NCBI GenBank assembly: GCA_023382535.1
Contig: JAHDWA010000012.1
Coordinates: 124,001-188,000 of the forward strand
DNA length: 64,000 nt
Direction of reading: 5' to 3'
From: Anaerolineae bacterium
GTDB lineage: Bacteria > Chloroflexota > Anaerolineae > 4572-78 > J111
Part shown: in pieces, positions 1 to 7,338 of the stretch
Numbering within the stretch: position 1 is the stretch's first letter
Layout of the letters: every line of letters starts with the position of its first letter
The notes under the pieces: model-generated
The model's database searches: none
Seen by the model: only the letters and a program-made list of their open reading frames with translations
What the model was told of the DNA's origin: nothing
Made by a program: the position numbers and the translations under genes

Positions 1-1044
1 GCGGCGTTTGAGTTCGGCCGGGTCCATCAGGGCCGCCGAGCACTGCACCGGGTTCAAGATGTCAAAGCCGGCCTCGATGAAATCCTCGATCAACCCCATC
101 ACCGAGCCGCACGAATGAATGAAGGTTTTCCAGGGGGTGTGCTGGTGAACCCAGTCGTTAACCCGCCGGTGGAAAGGCATAAACAACTCCCGGTAAGTCT
201 GGGGCGAAACCAGCGGCCCGCTTTGCATCCCGAAATCGGTGGCCGAGACCAGGGCGACTGTCACCCGGTTGCCGATAACCTCATAGAGCCTGGCCAGGTT
301 GGCCAGGCCCATCTCACACTGGCGCTCGAAAACCTGGTAAATGTAATCCTGCCGGGCGACGGTGCTCATGTACCATTCGGCCACATCCCGGATTCCTCTG
401 GGATGCTTGAGCCAGGGAGCCGGTACCAGGGCAATATCGCCAAAGCCGGTGTTGGCAAAGTCGGCAAAGATAGCCTGGTCGGTTTCTTCAGACAGCCGTT
501 GGACTTCAGCCTGGTAGTAGGCCAGGTCTTCGTCCGATATGGGTTTAAATTCCTCCATATTGTCTTCGGGGTTCAGGTTGTCGTCGTCAATGGGTCCCTG
601 GCGGATGATGGCATCGAAGTACCAGCCGTTCTTCGGCATGCGACCGCTGGGCGGCACCGATTTATCCCCCTCCGGGTACATAAAGATGTCGCCGTTGGGT
701 TCAGGGTCGGTGTTGAAGCCGGCGGGAACCAAAACTGGCGTGCCGTCGAACATCTGCCACGGCTTCCAGCCCTCATTTTTGAAGCCAAACATGGTTCTGG
801 GACTGCGCAGCGTCGCCACATCCGCCCCCAGGGCAGCCTGAAGATCAGGCTTGATTTCACCCAGCATCTGGTAGGGTTCGACCACTTTGACCGGCGTGCC
901 GGGGGCGTCCAGGCCCAAGGCCTGCCGCAGTTTATAAACGATGCTGACGTGCATACATGTCACTACGCTGCCGCCCAGGTCCAGGGGGACGCGGTCTGGT
1001 TCTTTATGATTGAGGGCCAGGGTGACCCGTTCTCTTGAATTCAT
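1..1044 (-). CDS. UROD-superfamily corrinoid methyltransferase (MtaA/MtoB-like), 3' end cut off
   Basis: The reading frame starts at an ATG behind an AGAGGA ribosome site and stays open for 348 codons to the window edge, so the C-terminus is missing. It matches the uroporphyrinogen decarboxylase superfamily. Residues H310, C312 and C335 form an H-x-C-xn-C pattern, which is the zinc site of cobamide methyltransferases of the MtaA/MtbA kind and is not needed by true HemE. The likely role is therefore methyl transfer between a substrate or cofactor and a corrinoid protein in the cytoplasm, not heme synthesis. It is the last visible gene of the LacI-led importer operon, 21 bases after the permease. 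The methyl donor cannot be read from sequence; a corrinoid protein and RACo elsewhere in the window fit the assignment. Confidence 0.75.
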   Translation of the reverse strand, partial: MNSRERVTLALNHKEPDRVPLDLGGSVVTCMHVSIVYKLRQALGLDAPGTPVKVVEPYQMLGEIKPDLQAALGADVATLRSPRTMFGFKNEGWKPWQMFDGTPVLVPAGFNTDPEPNGDIFMYPEGDKSVPPSGRMPKNGWYFDAIIRQGPIDDDNLNPEDNMEEFKPISDEDLAYYQAEVQRLSEETDQAIFADFANTGFGDIALVPAPWLKHPRGIRDVAEWYMSTVARQDYIYQVFERQCEMGLANLARLYEVIGNRVTVALVSATDFGMQSGPLVSPQTYRELFMPFHRRVNDWVHQHTPWKTFIHSCGSVMGLIEDFIEAGFDILNPVQCSAALMDPAELKRR

Positions 1045-1065
1045 TTTGGTCCTCTTAAATGTTTT

Positions 1066-2034
1066 CTATGTTGCCAGTCTTGATACCAACCGCGTCAACC
1101 CGCGATCGGCCAGACTGACCAGAACCACGATCAGTCCAAGCAGCAAAATGAACCACTGTGGTTCGATGCTTTTGATAACGAGATAGCTCTGAATCCCGGA
1201 GAGAATGAAAGCGCCCAGTAATGTGCCCACCAGCGAAGTACGGCCACCGATCAGCGCACAGCCGCCCAAAACGGCCGCCGCGATGGCTTGCAATTCCCTT
1301 TGCCGTCCCAAGCTTCCGTCCGCATAGCCTAAATCACCTGCCTCAAGAATACCGGCCAGGCCGGCCAGGAAAGCACAGGCGATGTAGGCGCCCCACTTGG
1401 TCCGCATGACATTCACCCCGCGCGAGTGAGCGCTTTCGGCATTACCGCCTACGGCCAAAAGCCAGTTGCCGATGGGCGTCCAGAAAAGAATGTATTGCAG
1501 AAAAAGCAAAGTCACAATGGCCCACACCAGGGCGTTGTTGTAACCCAAAACGTTGGAACTCCCGAAGAACTGATAGACCGGGTCAGCCCGCATCGCCGCC
1601 CCGGCATTGTAGTGAGAGGGTGTTTGAGTTGCGGCTAAGGCCAATCCCCGAAAGACAAAATAACTCCCCAGGGTAACGACCAGCGAAGAGATGCGGTAAT
1701 AAGCAACGATAAAACCATTCACACAGCCAATTATGAGAGCTACCCCAAGCCCAATCAGAATTGCCAGGGGCGCGCCAACAGAAGGCCCAATAGCGATATA
1801 GAGAATACCAACAATGCCAAACGTCGAACCTACAGAAATGTCAATTTCGCCGGTGGTAATCACCAATGCCTCACCAAAGGCTATTATCGCCAGGATTGCA
1901 GTGACCCGCAGCACTTCGCGCATGTTAGCCTCTGACAGCCAGACACCCTCGGAAGTCATGGTGAAGACTAAGATGAGCAATAGGGTGATGGCGGCTACCG
2001 CGACCTCGGTACGTTTACGCAAAATATGCATCAT
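1066..2034 (-). CDS. Sugar-type ABC transporter permease (RbsC family)
   Basis: A 322-residue, strongly hydrophobic membrane protein of the branched-chain/ribose permease family. The early TTGEIDISVGSTFG segment and the later QAIAAAVLGGCALIGGRTS segment are family hallmarks near the ATPase contact loop. It pairs with a second permease (2864-3841) and a single-domain ATPase (2050-2823), so the channel is probably a heterodimer. No clear ribosome site precedes the start; two ATG codons are adjacent and the gene lies 15 bases after the ATPase stop, suggesting translational coupling. The transported substrate is unknown. The neighbouring isomerase and UROD methyltransferase suggest a sugar or cyclitol, possibly methylated (inference). 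Confidence 0.9.
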   Translation of the reverse strand: MMHILRKRTEVAVAAITLLLILVFTMTSEGVWLSEANMREVLRVTAILAIIAFGEALVITTGEIDISVGSTFGIVGILYIAIGPSVGAPLAILIGLGVALIIGCVNGFIVAYYRISSLVVTLGSYFVFRGLALAATQTPSHYNAGAAMRADPVYQFFGSSNVLGYNNALVWAIVTLLFLQYILFWTPIGNWLLAVGGNAESAHSRGVNVMRTKWGAYIACAFLAGLAGILEAGDLGYADGSLGRQRELQAIAAAVLGGCALIGGRTSLVGTLLGAFILSGIQSYLVIKSIEPQWFILLLGLIVVLVSLADRGLTRLVSRLAT

Positions 2035-2049
2035 CTGTAGTATAACACC

Positions 2050-2823
2050 CTACCTCTTGCTGATTTCGTGGCCGCCGTCACGAATAATCTGCTCCAGCTC
2101 TTCAGCCGGCATTTCGGCTTTGGGAATATCAAGAACCTTTCGCCCATTTTCCAGGATGACAATGCGGTCGGCCAGCCGATGTACCTGGAAAATATCATGG
2201 GTAATGTAAATAACCAGCAGCCCCTGGTCTCTGAGCTGTAAGGCGATATCGTTCACATGAGCGCGTTCCCGCACCGACAGGTGATTGGTCGGCTCATCCA
2301 TAATGATCACCCGGTTGCGAAAATCCACCGCCCGGCCGATCTTGAACGATTGAGCCTCTCCCCCCGACAAAAGCGCCGTCTCATCGTCAACGTTCACGCT
2401 GTCGCGCAGTCCAAAGTTATGAACAACCTTATTGCTCGCTGCCCGCATTTTGGCAAAATCTAAAACCGGAATGAGGCCCAGCAACCGCTTGACCGGTTCG
2501 CGCCCCAGGTAATAATTGCGGGCTACCGAAAGATTATCGCACAGCCCCACGGTTTGCTGGATGGTTTCGATGCCGAGGTCAATCGCCAGTTTGGGATGAA
2601 AACGGGTGATGCGTTGGCCGTCAAAATATACCTCCCCCGAAGTAGGCGCATACATCCCGGATAGAATTCGAATGAGAGTTGTTTTGCCGGCGCCGTTATC
2701 GCCCACCAGCCCGACCAGTTCACCCTCGTAGAAATTGACACTCACGTCGGATAGAGCTTTAACCGTTCCAAAATTCAGATTAATATTCTTCATTTCGATC
2801 AAGGCTTTTTGTGGTTCGCTCAT
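2050..2823 (-). CDS. Sugar ABC transporter ATP-binding protein, single domain
   Basis: A 257-residue cytoplasmic ATPase that powers the neighbouring importer. Walker A is GDNGAGKTT, the signature is LSGGEAQ and Walker B ends VIIMDEP, followed by a switch histidine in YITHD. Most ribose-type importers use a two-domain RbsA protein; this one has a single nucleotide-binding domain and would work as a homodimer, as in the FrcA group. An upstream in-frame ATG exists at 2856, but the start at 2823 is preferred because it follows an AAGGGAAAG ribosome site and begins directly before the conserved domain. It sits between the two permease genes in the same operon. Confidence 0.9.
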   Translation of the reverse strand: MSEPQKALIEMKNINLNFGTVKALSDVSVNFYEGELVGLVGDNGAGKTTLIRILSGMYAPTSGEVYFDGQRITRFHPKLAIDLGIETIQQTVGLCDNLSVARNYYLGREPVKRLLGLIPVLDFAKMRAASNKVVHNFGLRDSVNVDDETALLSGGEAQSFKIGRAVDFRNRVIIMDEPTNHLSVRERAHVNDIALQLRDQGLLVIYITHDIFQVHRLADRIVILENGRKVLDIPKAEMPAEELEQIIRDGGHEISKR

Positions 2824-2863
2824 GTGATTTCTTTCCCTTGTATTCATGATCCACACCGGTTTC

Positions 2864-3841
2864 TTAGGCAGTTATTCCGGCCACTAAACGTCTTTGAATG
2901 GAGATATTGACCACTGCTGCAAATACCAGCACGAATCCCACAAACGACATGTACCAGACAGGTGGAGCGCCTAAGGTAATCAATTCTGAGCGGACGGCGG
3001 TCAAGAAAAAAGCACCCAGGGCTGCGCCAATAATAGAACCTCGCCCGCCGGTCAAAAGCACCCCACCCACCACGGCGGCAGCAATGGCTTCAAGCTCTAT
3101 ATCTGTCCCGATGGTCACATTGGTACTGGGTAGGTCGCACACGGTAATGATCCCCGCAAAACCTGCCAAAACTGAGCAGGTGATGAAGGCCACAGTTTTA
3201 ACAAATTCGACCTTCACCCCTCGCGAAGCGGCGCTCAAGGTATGCCCCCCAATCGCCAGCAGGTGATTCCCATAGCGGGTTCTAAAAAGGATATAGGTGA
3301 AGAAGATAACCGCCAGCAAAAACCACCCCAGGCCGTTTTCCAGGCGGAACAGCCAGTTTCCCCCAAACAATTGGACAAACCATTGCTGCGCGGTGGCCTT
3401 GGCAAAGGAACGCACCGCTCCCTCGGTGGTCACATAAATGACCCCCCGGTAAAAAAACAATCCACCCAGGGTGACAATCATCGAAGACAGGCCGCCCTTA
3501 ATCACCAAAAGGGCATTGAGCAGCCCGACGGCGGCGGCAAGCAAGAGCGCTGCCACAAAAGAAAGCTGCACGCCGAGCGCAGGTTCAAAGCTGATGAAGG
3601 CAATCGCCACCAGCCCATACACCGATCCGACGGAAAGGTCAATTTCTCGAACCAAAATCAACAGGGTTTGCCCAATGGCGACCAGCCCCAAGATGGCGGT
3701 AAAGCGGGTAATGTTGCGAATGGTAAAGAAGCTGAACCAACCCCTGGTATCAACCAGGGCAAAAATAACAAAGATAAGGACGGTCCCAATGATAATGGTC
3801 GCCTCGGTCCGTTTAAAGAATCTCCTCATTCCTGGCGGCAT
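2864..3841 (-). CDS. Sugar-type ABC transporter permease (RbsC family)
   Basis: A 325-residue membrane protein of the ribose permease family, with the characteristic VREIDLSVGSVYG segment and the C-terminal LEAIAAAVVGGVLLTGGRGS loop. It is a diverged paralog of the product of 1066-2034 and probably forms the other half of the membrane channel. The first gene downstream of the binding protein, it is separated from it by 163 bases that contain a GC-rich hairpin. An in-frame ATG four codons in (3829) has a closer CAGGA ribosome site and is an alternative start. Confidence 0.9.
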   Translation of the reverse strand: MPPGMRRFFKRTEATIIIGTVLIFVIFALVDTRGWFSFFTIRNITRFTAILGLVAIGQTLLILVREIDLSVGSVYGLVAIAFISFEPALGVQLSFVAALLLAAAVGLLNALLVIKGGLSSMIVTLGGLFFYRGVIYVTTEGAVRSFAKATAQQWFVQLFGGNWLFRLENGLGWFLLAVIFFTYILFRTRYGNHLLAIGGHTLSAASRGVKVEFVKTVAFITCSVLAGFAGIITVCDLPSTNVTIGTDIELEAIAAAVVGGVLLTGGRGSIIGAALGAFFLTAVRSELITLGAPPVWYMSFVGFVLVFAAVVNISIQRRLVAGITA

Positions 3842-3957
3842 AAGCCATGCCCTCCCTATTATTTGGGGTCAATCTATTGCTTTTTGCAAATGAGTTAAGA
3901 AAGAAAGCGGGCCTTTGTTGTTTCCGCTGCAAACGGAAGATTTGGTTGGCAAGAGAG

Positions 3958-3989
3958 TCCCCTCCCCTAGAACCAACCAGAGGAGGGGA
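3958..3989 (-). terminator. Hairpin between binding-protein and permease genes, possible partial terminator
   Basis: Eight-base arms TCCCCTCC (3958-3965) and GGAGGGGA (3982-3989) flank a 16-base loop just after the binding-protein stop codon. On the minus strand no uridine run follows, so a full intrinsic terminator is unlikely. Such hairpins often stabilise the upstream message or reduce read-through, giving more binding protein than permease; that role is inference here. Confidence 0.4.
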
Positions 3990-4004
3990 TTAATTTACTT
4001 CAGA

Positions 4005-5105
4005 CTACTGCCATTGGCCCTGCGCCAGTTGGTCATACGTGTCGCCGAAGATATTGCGGGTAAACGGGACCCATTTATCAATGTTATCCTTATTAATGAG
4101 GATCGGACCGGTCAACGTGTCGTTAAATGGCACATACCCCAGTTCTTTATTCCAGTAGAGGATCTCAAATGGGCTAAACCCTTGCAGATAGAAGCCCTGG
4201 CTGTGGGTTGCCAAAATATGACCCTCTCTTATGCCTTCCAACGTGACTGGACTCTCGTCAACACTCAGGATGGTTACACCCTCCATGTCAACATCGGGTG
4301 CCAGATCCAAATCCTTGGCGGCGGCATACGCCCAGGGGCCTGAACCTGCGGTTACCGCGAAGATGACGTTCACATCCGGGTTGCCCTGCAGGTAGGCTTG
4401 CATGGTGTTCACGGCGTCCGCTTGGTTCTGGCTGATGGTCAGGGTCTCCGACTTAACATTGGCGGCAGCCATTGTTTCATTAAAGCCCTTGCAGCGGGCT
4501 GCCAGGCCCTGGTGCGACGGATCCCAATCTGCACAAACCGCCCCGGTAGGTTCGGGAATTTCCCCGGCTTCCGCACCTTTGAGAACCTCGTTCGCCAGCA
4601 TGATGCCCACCTGCTCTTCAGCGCCGCCCACATAAGCCAGATAGGGGATGCGTTCCTCTGCCGGTCGGGGGTCACTAATGTTGAAGGCAACCACCGGAAT
4701 ACCGCTATCAATGGCCTCTCTCAGAACGGGGTCAAGCGGTTCACTCGCAAGAATAGGGATGGCAATCCCATCAGGCTGGGTTGCAATCGCTTGCCGGGTC
4801 AGGGTAACCAGCTCTTCAATACCAGACTGGGTGGCGCCAACATAATCAATCTGGACTTCCGGGAAACGCTTCTGGAAATCGTCAATAGCGTAGGTGAGCC
4901 AGAGCATGTTCGGATCGTTTGTCCCAATGTGCGAGACCATAACAAAATGGTATTTGGGCTCGACCATAGCCTCAGTTGTTGCTTCCTCAGTCGGGTCTTG
5001 GGCTGAAGTTACCTGGGGGCTTAGCAAGAAGGCATAGACTCCCAGAAATAGAGCCAACAGAACGATAAAAATAATATTTATCGCAGCGATGCGCTTTCTG
5101 TCCAT
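4005..5105 (-). CDS. Sugar ABC transporter substrate-binding protein
   Basis: A 366-residue exported protein of the periplasmic-binding-protein type I fold (RbsB-like). The start at 5105 is chosen because AAGGAG precedes it and the signal peptide begins there; a longer frame would add 24 non-conserved residues. Residues 1-35 form a signal sequence with a long hydrophobic core ending near TSA-QDP, with no lipobox. The first strand begins YHFVMVSHIG. Unlike the usual FWxxxxxG sugar-binding motif, it has GTNDPNMLW, so the ligand may not be plain ribose. Co-transcribed with an isomerase upstream and permease downstream. Confidence 0.88.
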   Translation of the reverse strand: MDRKRIAAINIIFIVLLALFLGVYAFLLSPQVTSAQDPTEEATTEAMVEPKYHFVMVSHIGTNDPNMLWLTYAIDDFQKRFPEVQIDYVGATQSGIEELVTLTRQAIATQPDGIAIPILASEPLDPVLREAIDSGIPVVAFNISDPRPAEERIPYLAYVGGAEEQVGIMLANEVLKGAEAGEIPEPTGAVCADWDPSHQGLAARCKGFNETMAAANVKSETLTISQNQADAVNTMQAYLQGNPDVNVIFAVTAGSGPWAYAAAKDLDLAPDVDMEGVTILSVDESPVTLEGIREGHILATHSQGFYLQGFSPFEILYWNKELGYVPFNDTLTGPILINKDNIDKWVPFTRNIFGDTYDQLAQGQWQ

Positions 5106-5252
5106 CTTTGGTTTCTCCTTGTTTGCATAAATTAATTTGTGACCTGACGAATTGACTGCTACGACGAAATGCTCCAAAAGGGCTTAGTTCATAGGCGCCT
5201 CCTTCCCCCCGGTTGTTGCCTGCCCCTTATATAGTTAATGATCCTGGTGGAG

Positions 5253-6086
5253 TTACTCCACCTCAAAATAGGGCGACAAAACTTTCATGGCCGAATCCCG
5301 CACCTGCACCGCCAGTTCTTTCGGGTCCCACTCCCAGTATTCCGGGCGGAACAATTCAACCGAGCAGTCGCCGTTGTAGCCAAGCTTTTGCAGCCGCCGG
5401 CAAATGTCGTCGAGCGGAATAACCCCCAAGCCGGGTAATAAGCGTTTGGCATCGGTGATGGCTTCCTTGGGTATATCTTCCAGGTCGTCTAGGTGAAAGG
5501 TGAAGACATGGGCCAGGTCAACCCTATCTATTTCGCTGAAAAGGCCGCCCCCGCCATACAGGTGGGCGCAGTCAACCACCAGCCCCACGTTATCGCGCCC
5601 GGTTTTCTGCACAATTTCCCAGGCCCCGCGCGGGGTGCGCACCGAACACCAGCCAAAGCCCAGGAGCTCAAAAGAGAGCCTGACCCCATACTCGGCGGCA
5701 ATGCTGCCCAGGTCGCGCAGCACCTTGACATGTTCGTCCACAATTTCTGCCCAGGTAGTTTCCCGCGATGGCGTGGGGCTGGGCACAACCACCACGGTGG
5801 GGCAGCCAATCGCCTGGGCAATCCGGCACAATTCGTGGCACCTGGCCTGGATTTTCGGGTACTCGTCCCCCCGAAACGTGATAAACTCAATGGAGTTGAT
5901 AGACATCGGCGCAACACCTCTTTCGGTGAGCAGTACCTTGAGGTCGTCAAGGGAGTGGTCGGCCAGGTATTTGTCAATCTTGGCCCCCCATAATTCCAGG
6001 GCTTTAAAACCGGCGTGGGCGGAAGCCATCACATCTGTTTCCAGGTCTGAGGTCATCGAGGTGGCTCCGTGAAAACCTAATCTCAT
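5253..6086 (-). CDS. Sugar phosphate isomerase/epimerase, TIM barrel (IolE/IolI-like)
   Basis: A 277-residue xylose-isomerase-like TIM-barrel protein (AP endonuclease 2 fold). Visible metal-site features are the glutamate in SFELLGFGW, the aspartate and histidine in [12 protein letters not shown], the histidine in TFHLDD and the C-terminal glutamate in [12 protein letters not shown]. Members of this family isomerise or epimerise sugars, keto-inositols and related compounds. A good AAGGAG site precedes the ATG. It lies between the LacI regulator (17 bases upstream) and the importer genes, so it probably acts on the imported compound in the cytoplasm. The exact substrate cannot be told; myo-inosose-type chemistry is one option. 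Confidence 0.82.
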   Translation of the reverse strand: MRLGFHGATSMTSDLETDVMASAHAGFKALELWGAKIDKYLADHSLDDLKVLLTERGVAPMSINSIEFITFRGDEYPKIQARCHELCRIAQAIGCPTVVVVPSPTPSRETTWAEIVDEHVKVLRDLGSIAAEYGVRLSFELLGFGWCSVRTPRGAWEIVQKTGRDNVGLVVDCAHLYGGGGLFSEIDRVDLAHVFTFHLDDLEDIPKEAITDAKRLLPGLGVIPLDDICRRLQKLGYNGDCSVELFRPEYWEWDPKELAVQVRDSAMKVLSPYFEVE

Positions 6087-6103
6087 TGATTATGCTCCTT
6101 TCG

Positions 6104-7126
6104 TTAAGATTTTTTAGGGGGCGCGGTTGACGCCCGCACAATGAGTTTAACCGGCAGGGTAATAGTATGCGCCGGTAGACCTCCTTTTTTTTGAGCTAAT
6201 TCCAGAATGATTTGTCCGGCCCGGCGGCCCATTTCGGCCACCGGGAACTTGACGGTGGTTAAGGGCGGGTTGAGGTAAGCTGAACTGATGGTGTCGTCGT
6301 AACCCACCACCGAAACATCATGGGGTACCCCCAGACCGGCGTCGTAGATGGCGCGCATGGCCCCCACGGCCAAGACATCATTGTGGGTAAACACGGCAGT
6401 AGGCGGATGGGGTAGCACCAGCAGTTTCTGCATTGCGTTGTAGCCGGCAGCCTGCCCGGCCTTGCTCTCAATCACCAGGTCCGGATCAAAGGGAAGGCCT
6501 GCTTCTTTTAACATTTCACGGTAGCCGACAAATCGAAGGGTGCTGAGGGCGCTCGAAGGCTCGCGCTTGATTATCCCAATACGGTGGTGTCCTAAGGCGA
6601 GCAGATGCTGCGTGGCCAGCCGGCCGCCCTGTAGATCGTCAATGGCAATACAATGCGTGTCCGGCAGGTCGTGTTCCAGCACCACCGTCGGAATATGGGC
6701 TTCCTGAAGAGGGGTGACAACCGCTTGCGGGGCCTGGCTGGGAATAACCACAACGCCGTCTACCTGCTTGGCCCGTAAGATTTTGGCAAATGTGTTCTCT
6801 TTATTTGGATCGCGCCCCGTGCCGCCCAGCATCACCATATATCCCTCGGCCGCGCAGACACTTTCCAGGCTGTTGGCGATTTCGGCGTAGACCGGGTTGA
6901 TCAGGCTGGGAATAATCAAACCGATGGTGGCCGTCTGTTTTCGACTCAAGCTCCGGGCCAATTCGTTGGGATAGTAGCCTAATTCCCTGATCGCTTCTTT
7001 GACCCTCGCCTGGGTTTCCGGCGATACCGGCCGTGGCCCCTCGTTAACCACGTAGGACACGACTGCCACCGACACCCCGGCGCGTTCGGCTACTTCTTTC
7101 CGAGTAACCTGTTTTCTTTCGGCCAT
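6104..7126 (-). CDS. LacI-family transcriptional regulator of the first importer operon
   Basis: A 340-residue repressor with an N-terminal helix-turn-helix of the form TRKEVAERAGVSVAVVSYVVN, a hinge with the usual LARSLS, and a sugar-sensing domain of the binding-protein type I fold. The start at 7126 follows AGGG at good spacing; a frame beginning at 7159 would add 11 odd residues before the conserved helix. It is the first gene of the minus-strand operon that runs to the UROD gene, and its own promoter (7284-7312) is overlapped by a paired operator-like repeat, so autoregulation and control of the whole operon are likely. Confidence 0.9.
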   Translation of the reverse strand: MAERKQVTRKEVAERAGVSVAVVSYVVNEGPRPVSPETQARVKEAIRELGYYPNELARSLSRKQTATIGLIIPSLINPVYAEIANSLESVCAAEGYMVMLGGTGRDPNKENTFAKILRAKQVDGVVVIPSQAPQAVVTPLQEAHIPTVVLEHDLPDTHCIAIDDLQGGRLATQHLLALGHHRIGIIKREPSSALSTLRFVGYREMLKEAGLPFDPDLVIESKAGQAAGYNAMQKLLVLPHPPTAVFTHNDVLAVGAMRAIYDAGLGVPHDVSVVGYDDTISSAYLNPPLTTVKFPVAEMGRRAGQIILELAQKKGGLPAHTITLPVKLIVRASTAPPKKS

Positions 7127-7195
7127 GCATTTACCCTGGCGATTTCCGGCAAGCGGCAACTTAAAACGGCTACCTCAAAAGCACTGAGAAGAGAG

Positions 7196-7225
7196 GGAGA
7201 AAAATTCTCGGCCTATTGAGCCGAG
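7196..7225 (-). terminator. Hairpin with T-run in the LacI leader: terminator or attenuator
   Basis: Arms CTCGGC (7207-7212) and GCCGAG (7220-7225) pair around a 7-base loop; on the minus strand the stem is followed by AATTTTTCTC. It can terminate transcripts from the RACo operon (stop at 7339). Because it also lies downstream of the LacI promoter and upstream of its start codon, it may attenuate that operon. Confidence 0.5.
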
Positions 7226-7257
7226 TTTTGGATTAAGGATGTGATTTTTAAAAGAGG

Positions 7258-7288
7258 ATTCTACCCGCGTTGTCTACCCGCGTAGAAT
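7258..7288. promoter_or_regulatory. Tandem LacI-type operator
   Basis: The 11-base word TCTACCCGCGT occurs at 7260-7270 and again at 7273-7283, 13 bases apart, and the whole block is bounded by the inverted arms ATTCTAC (7258-7264) and GTAGAAT (7282-7288). Each half is a near-palindrome centred on CG, the usual LacI-family operator style. It covers the -10 box and start point of the LacI promoter. Binding by the adjacent LacI protein is inferred. Confidence 0.65.
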
Positions 7289-7312
7289 AATGCAGGTTGC
7301 TTTTCTTGTCAA
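7284..7312 (-). promoter_or_regulatory. Sigma-70-type promoter of the LacI/importer operon
   Basis: Read on the minus strand, a perfect TTGACA (7312-7307) is followed after exactly 17 bases by TATTCT (7289-7284). Transcription would begin near 7277, inside the operator repeat. Confidence 0.75.
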
Positions 7313-7338
7313 ATCAAGGGCTTTGAATTTTTAGGAGA

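Noticed and set aside
115..1038. A 307-codon plus-strand open frame at the window start
   Set aside because: It is antisense to the UROD methyltransferase, whose reading frame has conserved motifs and a ribosome site.
1..1044. Uroporphyrinogen decarboxylase HemE
   Set aside because: The H-x-C-xn-C zinc motif and the corrinoid genes nearby favour a methyltransferase; no other heme gene is present.
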